The notes under the pieces are model-generated. The model was not told the origin of the DNA, did not search any database, and saw only the letters and a list, made by a program, of their open reading frames with translations. This document shows positions 57,636 to 64,000 of a stretch of 64,000 nt of DNA, in pieces (the stretch's first letter is position 1; each line of letters opens with the position of its first letter). The position numbers were made by a program, and so were the translations under genes. The stretch covers positions 1,426,001-1,490,000 of the forward strand of contig JAWWNJ010000044.1 of the NCBI GenBank assembly GCA_037176885.1, read 5' to 3'. Origin of the DNA: Favolaschia claudopus. Lineage: Eukaryota > Basidiomycota > Agaricomycetes > Agaricales > Mycenaceae.

Positions 57636-59991
57636 CTACGTATTCTCCTCTTCATCCTTACTGTCGTTCGGCTGCTGCGTGCTCCGAGCTCTCTGGGTCT
57701 CCATCGGATCAGCTCGCCGTTGATCTCTGAGCTGAAGAAATCGGGTGCCAATGGTCAGCAACACCAATATCGGAACGAGCACAATGATGGAAATCATGCC
57801 CTTCCGCCAGCGCGGAGCTTCATTTGCTGGGAAGAAGACAATTGACCACTAAAGACTGGTTTGTCAAAATGTAGCTATTCACAATGTATTACTTACCCAG
57901 GCGTTCACCGCGTTGCTGCCACAGTTCATGGCAGCGAGAATGATAGATCGCTCTTCATCGTCGTCGCGAGCAATGTCGTTCGCCCATCCAAAGTTGGATG
58001 CCTGCCCAGAGTAAGAAACCCTAGCACAAGATTAACAGCGGGATGATGAAGGTCAAGTGTGCATACCCGGCCAGATAAAAGGCAAAGAATTTGCCAGCGG
58101 TTGAGATCGGGGTGTAGACCAGTAAAATCACTGCGGATATCAGCATCGAGCCTGCAATCAGGAAGTTGACTTGGTATCGCTTGTGGGTATAGTCCGTCCA
58201 TATTGCCTGGAATAGAAATCGACGAAGAAATGCATGATGGAACAAAGGGAACGAACAGTGGCCAAGAGACTGACGATGGCCACAGCCGTACCGCCAGCTG
58301 GATAATAGTTTATGTGTTGGATCGTGTATTTTGGTTCAACGCTGGCTTTCATCCACAGAGCCATAAGCGAGTTGCTACCAATAGACTCCAACTCTCCACC
58401 GACGATCTGAAGGTTGAATTAGAGACCAGAATGAGTGTGAGCGATTCATACGTTCCCTGACATGTTCTGTGATCAACTTGAACGCGTCGGAAAGACAAGA
58501 GAGCGAAAACATACCATATCAAAACCATCGCGTATATTCTCCATCTCCCGAGAACGCGACGAATCAAACTTGAATCAAGCTTGGTGGGAGGTTTTGGTGG
58601 AAGACGGCGGATAGCGAGTTGCTTTTCCTGTGAGTCGTTTAGATGGTCTGCGTACAGGTTGGCGTGAAGAAGTGCACTTCGGGACTGAAATACGTAGCGC
58701 GAGTGGTCTCAGGTGTATCTGGGAAGAACAAAAACCCATAGAGAGCAATGGGGACAGTTATGAGACCACCTGGACAGTAAATCGGGGTAAACCAGAGTTC
58801 AGAGAATGCAGTAGCCAATTACAGATGATGAACAGCCACTTGAAGCCGGCGAGTCCGTGAAGGCCATTCAAATTTGTGTAAATAGATGCTGCGACTGTGT
58901 AAGTGAAGACTAATGTTGAACAAGTACGAGAACAACCCTGCAGAACGCCTGAAAAGATGGTAGCCACCTGTGCAGAGCTAGAGAAAATAGCGCCTCGTTT
59001 TCCTAGCTCCGTTTCTTTGTACCACGAGCCCTAATTCCCTCACGGTGGGACATGGCATAGAATGAAGCAATGAGGTTTGCGTACCATAATGTAATGCTGA
59101 GCGTTAAGTTGAATGGGTAACATGACTCGATGGATCGTGAGCGGCGAAACCCAACGAAGGTCGAAGCTTCTGCCATGCCTTGGAAGAAACGTATAACGTA
59201 GAGGTGGCGGACATTAGTCGCGGCCGCTGTGGTCATTGTGAGGAGTCCCCAGATGACTAGTGGACATATAAGCAGTTATTCGAGGGAAAAAAAAACCCAG
59301 GCTTTTGCGTACGTGTATTTATAGGAAACAAAATTCTAGGAGGGATAACATGTAGCAGCAAATTTTGTGGTATTTGGGCGATAGTGTAACCGATCTGTCA
59401 AGGCATCGGGTCAAGGAAGGCAGGCGAGTGGAAAGGATCATTACCGTAAACATCGAATTGACGCTTGTGAAAGGATCGATATCAGAATGCGGCTGCTGTA
59501 ATAATCGCAATTTCACACTTGTTGAACTGGTGTCCGGTCATGTTCAAAGCTTCCTTCATCCCAGAAACGCTTCATTGATGTTTAGATCATGAAATCAACC
59601 GACTCAGAGTTCCGCACTATGCATTAGCAACTGGACAAGTGAAAATAAAGTAAATCAAGGGATGAATGCACTCACGATTTGCACGGTCGAGGTAGTTGGA
59701 GAAATATCTATTAATACGCAAGGATTGGAGAACTTTGCAGACTTCACAAAGTGCAGAACGTACTGCAGACAAACGAACGAAAGCTAGTTGCGAGAGATCA
59801 ATCGAACGACGTGTCCATGCCTCGTATGATACGTACCACAAACCAATCTATCTTGAACAACAGTTTTCGCTCCGCATGCGTCGCTGGGGGTTCGCCTGAG
59901 TGAAGCAGGGCGTCAAAATACTGTCGCGCGTGGCCAGGTAGTGGTGGCACTCACCCCAAAGAACGACGCGGGCTTTCTTTGCGAATTGCAT
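57636..59991 (-). CDS. MFS transporter, Dal5/Tna1-type anion:cation symporter family
   Basis: This family imports allantoate, nicotinate, pantothenate or similar organic anions across the plasma membrane. The start at 59991 gives MQFAKKARVVLW, then ATHAERKLLFKIDWFV and YLDRANLANAYVSGMKEALN with NMTGHQFNK. Next are VNSMFTIGYTIAQIPQNLLL, VIPPRILFP and VIWGLLTMTTAAATNVRHLY, then VIRFFQGMAEASTF, all characteristic. The C-terminal half gives FLIAGSMLISAVILLVYTPI, FFAFYLAGYA, NFGWANDIARDDDEERSIIL and WSIVFFPANEAPRWRKGM. The hydrophilic tail is Gln/Arg-rich and ends NDSKDEEENT. Twelve helices are expected. It is broken by at least ten short introns. The substrate is not predictable from sequence alone. 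Confidence 0.88.
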
Positions 59992-60130
59992 GTAGTGGTG
60001 AGACGCAAAGATTTAGCAAGTGGTCTTACAAAAAATTATCTTATCTATCCGGTTGATCGGCTCGTTATCAATCAACGTTCCGATCGGGGTCGAAAACGAC
60101 AATCTCTGAGCTCAACTCAACGTTCTCGAG

Positions 60131-61369
60131 ATGACCGCCAGCTGTCGCGTTTGCCACTCGGATTCTTCTGGGGTCACCAATTACATTCTCACTTGCGACC
60201 GCTGCACTCGAAGCTGGCATCATCGTAAGTACCACTCTCCGTCCATTCCAGCTGCAACAACGAACAAGGTAATCGTCCAGGATGCTACGCACCACCGATT
60301 CCAGACACAAGCATGATTGAAATGTGGCAAGACGCGTTGAGGAATGGAACGTGAGTTACTCATCTAGTACCATACGAGCAAAGCGCCTGAGTCGAAGATT
60401 GTACTGTGAAGCGACACCCTCAAATGGTCATGCGGAAGATGCTCTAGCCGAATGAAAGTAAGTTTCCGTGTCTCGGGGATGGATGCGGCACCATTCATTC
60501 GCCAGTACTAGGCCGTCGCCGCCGCTGCTCCTCCGCAAGTTGCGATTGTGGAGGAAGAAGAGATAATTGAGATTGCCAGTACTCCGAAGCCACGTCTGGA
60601 CCGACAGACGATGGTCTCGGAGACAATCGACCTAACCCTGTCTCCCGACGATGCGCGCAAACCTCCTCCACGAGCACAGGTGTTAGAAGAAGTCATCGAC
60701 GTCGAGTTTGAAGAGTCTCGTAGCCCATCTCCAACCCCCGCTCCGGCACCCATCGAGGAGTATTATCGAGCACAGATGGCAGAATTACCTCCCGCGATTT
60801 CAGCTCTTACTATCTCCGACACGGGCATCATCGATCTCTCGGACTCTCCGCCATTCGTTGCTCTCAAGTTGCCTCCATCTCCGACTGGAAACCCTCTGCC
60901 GCTCGCTCTTGCAATTGAAGCTGCAAACGCTACTGTTGAATCTCACCCCTCACCTATCGCGGCTTCTTGTCCAGGCGACGTGCGTCCGTCTGAGGACTTG
61001 GATTTGAATGAACCTATGCTTCCAAGCACCCCTCCCTTCGATGGACGTCTTCCTTCAATAGACGACAATTTGTACGAGGATACTGTCGATCGAAAGCCCT
61101 CAATATTCGACCAAGAGGATGAAACTGAGCAGAAGCCCCTCATTTTACTCCTCCAAAAAATGGCCGTCTCTGCTCCCAAGGGCGGTACCCTCGGACCCAC
61201 ATGGATTCGCGAAGGGTATGAATACTCCGCCAAAGTGGCGCAATGGGGAAGGTTTGTTGACAAGCAGAAAATTCCGAAACCGTTGTCGAGACGGAAGCCA
61301 GTGAAGACACAGTTCGTTGGCGATTCGTCTCGCGAACCTTTTGTGATCCTGCCCTTCTCAGCAAATTGA
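60131..61369 (+). CDS. Small PHD-finger protein with acidic disordered tail
   Basis: Three exons build a complete PHD finger (C4HC3): CRVCHSDSSGVTNYILTCDR, CTRSWHHRCYAPPIPDTSMI, and WSCGRCSSRMK, the Trp and last two Cys fixing the borders of the second intron (acceptor AAG before CGACACC). PHD fingers bind histone H3 tails. The long last exon is acidic and Pro/Ser-rich (VAIVEEEEIIEIASTPKPRL, VIDVEFEESRSPSPTPAPAP) and ends with a conserved-looking block, SAPKGGTLGPTWIREGYEYS, AKVAQWGRFV, REPFVILPFSAN. I know no named family with this layout. It is probably a nuclear chromatin-associated protein; the tail may bind a partner. Confidence 0.8.
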
Positions 61370-61503
61370 TCGTGATTTGTACTTCTGAGTCTGCTCAGTG
61401 TTTCCTCTACGTCTGTAGCAGTCGATATACACAGTTGCACATTATTATGGTTCCGTCTACTTCGTGATGTAAAATGCTGTATCTACTCGCGCGCACAGCT
61501 AGG

Positions 61504-63171
61504 TCAATCACTATCAATCATAATCACATCGTCGTCGTCGTCCACTCCCCAGTCTGGCGAAGGACTCCTCTGCTTCGCCTTTTCCTTCGGTTTCCCGCTG
61601 TTGTTACGCTGCGGTATCCGAGGAATCCTGGCACCTCCAGCCCCGACTGGACCCAACTCTCTGGGGACGGCATTCCCAAGGGAATGGCCCGTACCCGCCC
61701 ATGCAGTCGAAGAAGAAGAGCTGGAAGTGTCCTGAGCAGGGGCCTTCTCTTTACCTTTGGCCGAACCACTCGTTCGACCGTTCAAAGCGGTGCCAGCCCC
61801 ACTGAATGCCGAGTCCTATACATGTAAATAAATTGTGAGACTGTGATTTGGAGAGGACTGGAGCGCAAACCCGAGGTGTAGGAGACGAAGGAGCGGCGGC
61901 GGCTGTAGGTGGCGGGACATACGGCGTCACGTTGAAACCGAAGAACAACTGGCCAAAGGGCAGGTTAAGTGCCGCAGGCACTTTCACGTCACCCTCCAGA
62001 GTGTCATTCGATACGATGCGATGTTGGCTGCATTTATCACCTGTTAAGTCATAGTTCAAGGGAGTTGCCATAGACTTACTCGGTCCTAAATATCTTGCTG
62101 TCTGAGGCGACTTCCTCTGCTTTGCGGACGGAGATTCCTTTCCCTTTCGTTTTCCGTCCAGCCAGAGTTTCACCCTTGCCCTTGAAACTCTCCCATTGAT
62201 CGCCCTCCTTGCTCACTGTGTTGGCACCTGACGAACCGGCAAAGCCGCCAGCCAGAGAAGAGCTCGGTCTTGAAGATCCGGGAGAAGAGGAATTGAGATC
62301 TATTTTGAGCTTAGAGGCCATCGTTGGAGGCGGGGCTGCTTTGGGCTTCTCCGGTTCAACATAACCAAGAGGTGCCGCAAAGTCGACCTCCAAATCGGTA
62401 TCAATGACATTGATTCCGCCTCCTCCAGGTTGGGTTTCCATTACAAGAAGACCGAAAGTGATGTGGTTGTAATTTATTTCGATGATGTCCCCTTGAGTCA
62501 AAGCAGCGAAATTGCGGAGGGCCTGTTCGAGACTGTTGTGCACGATTCAGCGATTGAGAAAATGCGCAGAGGGCCAGATAACATACACGGCTTTGTGATC
62601 AGAAATCTCCAGGAAATGGACGGACTGTGCTTGTAGTTTGACCAGCTTGCCTTTGGGAAGCTCTGCGCCGGTGATGCGAATCGGATCTCCTTCTTCGAGC
62701 CGTAGAGTCTTCATCATCCAGTATGGAAGGTGGACGACGCCCTCTTCAGCGATAAATTCGAGGACACCTGCATGGGTTGTGGCTGCTGAGTTTGTGGGAT
62801 TGCGTAGGTGGAACATCCATGGCGACGGGATATCCAAGGCAGTTAGATTTGCGAGCGCGGAGGGTGGCATAATGACTTGTGTAGAATGTGTTAGAGACGG
62901 AATTCAATCTTTGTGGCAGGGGTGACGCGTACTCTTTCCGCCATAAGCTACATTAAGACGTTCCTTTCCGGGAAGCATCGCGACACTGTAAGCTTTGAAA
63001 TATTCATCGTAGGCTCGCGGAGGAGCCTGACCCATGTGAGGATGACCGAAGCCGCTGTTCCACGAGTCAGAAATCGAGATTGAGGGCGTTGAATGAATGA
63101 AGAAACCCTGCTGCAAGCTGCGCTAAGAGACCGCCTGGCCCGTTGGGGTGTCCGCCGAACTGGGGAAACAT
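61504..63171 (-). CDS. UFD1: Ubiquitin fusion degradation protein 1 (Ufd1)
   Basis: Ufd1 pairs with Npl4 to bring ubiquitinated clients to the Cdc48/p97 unfoldase, notably in ER-associated degradation. The start at 63171 gives MFPQFGGHPNGPGGLLAQLA, then GQAPPRAYDEYFKAYSVAML, PGKERLNVAYGGKIIMPPSA and LANLTALDIPSPWMFHLRNP, the double-psi beta-barrel of Ufd1. Next are GVVHLPYWMMKTLRLEEGDP, GKLVKLQAQSVHFLEISDHK and LEQALRNFAALTQGDIIEIN. A Pro/Ser-rich C-terminal part follows and it ends RSPSPDWGVDDDDDVIMIDS. Six or so introns. The family call is firm. It shares a 143-bp divergent promoter with CCT4. Confidence 0.94.
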
Positions 63172-63314
63172 AAGGACACGAAGGGGGGAGGATTGGGGAA
63201 GGAACGCACGAAGGCCATGGGAGTTGTGAATGAAAGGTAAGTTAAAGTGTGCGGCTGTTTGCAAGCACGCGTTACCGTGACTCTCCATCTTGCCTCTTGC
63301 TTGCAAAATCCACA
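63172..63314. promoter_or_regulatory. Shared divergent promoter UFD1 / CCT4
   Basis: A 143-bp gap separates the two start codons. It contains CACGCGTTACC near 63266-63276, including an ACGCGT (MCB-like) core. Pairing two protein-quality-control genes under one promoter region is suggestive, but regulation is only inferred. Confidence 0.45.
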
Positions 63315-64000
63315 ATGGCCTCACAAGCCCAGCAAGGCGTAACAAAAACTTTGTCTGGCGCTAATGCCTCCTTCAATGACAAGGCACATCCCAATAATCG
63401 CTTATCTTCGCTGCTTGGTTTGACGCGTCGTTTTCTAGGGAAAACCAATGGAATTACGGCTCTCTAATATGGTTGCTGCTAAAGGTATGCTCTCTCTCTA
63501 CTGATCTACCGCTCTAACTTGAATATAGCTATCAGCGACGCCGTGCGGACGTCCTTGGGTCCCAGGGGAATGGACAAGATGGTCTGTGATTTCGAATTGG
63601 GCTGGATGAGCCAAACCAAGTGAGAATCCTTCTAGATTCAAACGGCCAAGGGCGAAGTCATCATCACAAACGATGGTGCAACAATCCTCAAGAGCATTCA
63701 GGCTATACATCCCGCCGCCAAGATGGTATTTTTGCGTGCCGATCCACCAAATTTCGACTGAGATCTTGGCTTTAGTTAGTCGATTTATCAGCAGCACAAG
63801 ACATTGAAGCTGGAGATGGGACGACCTCCGTCGTGGTTCTGGCTGGTAGCTTCCTTGGTGCAGCCGAGAAGATGCTGCAGAAAGGAATTCACCCTACCAT
63901 CATCGCAGAGGCTTTTCTCAAAGCATCCTCAAAATCTGTCGAATATTTAACCGAAATCTCGACACCTGTGGACCTCAATGACAAGCAAAGTCTATTACGG
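63315..64000 (+). CDS. CCT4: Chaperonin CCT subunit delta (partial, runs off right edge)
   Basis: CCT4 is one of eight subunits of the cytosolic chaperonin that folds actin and tubulin. The protein starts [20 protein letters not shown], then [36 protein letters not shown] and [20 protein letters not shown]. Next are [20 protein letters not shown] and [20 protein letters not shown], containing the GDGTTS nucleotide motif. It runs off the edge at [14 protein letters not shown]. About 165 of 530 residues are present. The first intron (63384-63438) has a GC donor. Identity is secure. Confidence 0.95.
63384..63438 (+). other. GC-AG intron in CCT4
   Basis: The exon ends AAT GAC AAG at 63383 and resumes GGA AAA CCA ATG at 63439, giving NDKGKPM as in CCT4 from other fungi. 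The donor is GCACAT, a weaker match than the other GC donors here, and the acceptor TTCTAG. No GT lies between the conserved Asp-Lys and a usable distance. Length 55 nt. Confidence 0.75.

Noticed and set aside
57636..59991. MFS transporter as a pseudogene because no long open frame exists
   Set aside because: Removing short introns with ordinary GT-AG borders restores all conserved motifs without a stop, so the gene appears intact.

Overview
This is a gene-dense nuclear segment of a filamentous basidiomycete, most likely an Agaricomycete. The genes are split by many short introns of about 50-60 nt. They alternate strands, sit 80-200 bp apart, and encode eukaryotic proteins whose best remembered relatives are fungal. 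I saw no transposon, tRNA, rRNA or CRISPR array. Most multi-exon models were joined by hand from conserved protein motifs, so inner exon borders are approximate unless stated.

Left third (1-25 kb): the V-ATPase D subunit runs off the left edge. It is followed by a Zip3/RNF212-type RING protein, a membrane-anchored LEA_2 protein, an F-box protein, a mitochondrial protein of unknown role, and a TDG/MUG-type mismatch DNA glycosylase. Next come the large U5 snRNP helicase Brr2, a DUF726 alpha/beta-hydrolase, a YeeE/YedE-type sulfur transporter, the splicing factor Slt11/Ecm2, the siroheme synthase Met8, and the ribosome-biogenesis factor Rcl1.

Middle (25-46 kb): the NEDD8 E1 subunit Uba3, the GATOR1 subunit Npr2, a chromodomain protein, the ubiquitin-fold splicing and genome-stability factor Sde2, a full-length Ste6-like ABC exporter, a PQ-loop vacuolar-type transporter, a mitochondrial carrier, mitochondrial ribosomal protein uL3m and an RNF216-like RBR ubiquitin ligase.

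Right third (46-64 kb): an uncharacterised repeat-like protein, a RanBPM-like LisH/CTLH/CRA protein, a fungal kinase-like protein, a Ste14-family isoprenylcysteine methyltransferase, an aldo/keto reductase, the GATOR2 subunit WDR24/Rtc1, a Dal5-type MFS transporter, a PHD-finger protein, Ufd1, and CCT4 running off the right edge.

Three functional themes recur: pre-mRNA splicing (Brr2, Slt11, Sde2), vacuole/TORC1 nutrient sensing (V-ATPase D, Npr2, PQ-loop, WDR24), and ubiquitin-type control (Uba3, Ufd1, RNF216-like, Sde2, RanBPM-like). Basidiomycete genes are rarely clustered by housekeeping role, so most of this is probably coincidence. The most distinctive sequence-level observation is that five introns in four genes can only be removed in frame with a GC donor (GC-AG introns). 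One of them splits the catalytic Asn codon of the DNA glycosylase and another splits a chromodomain.
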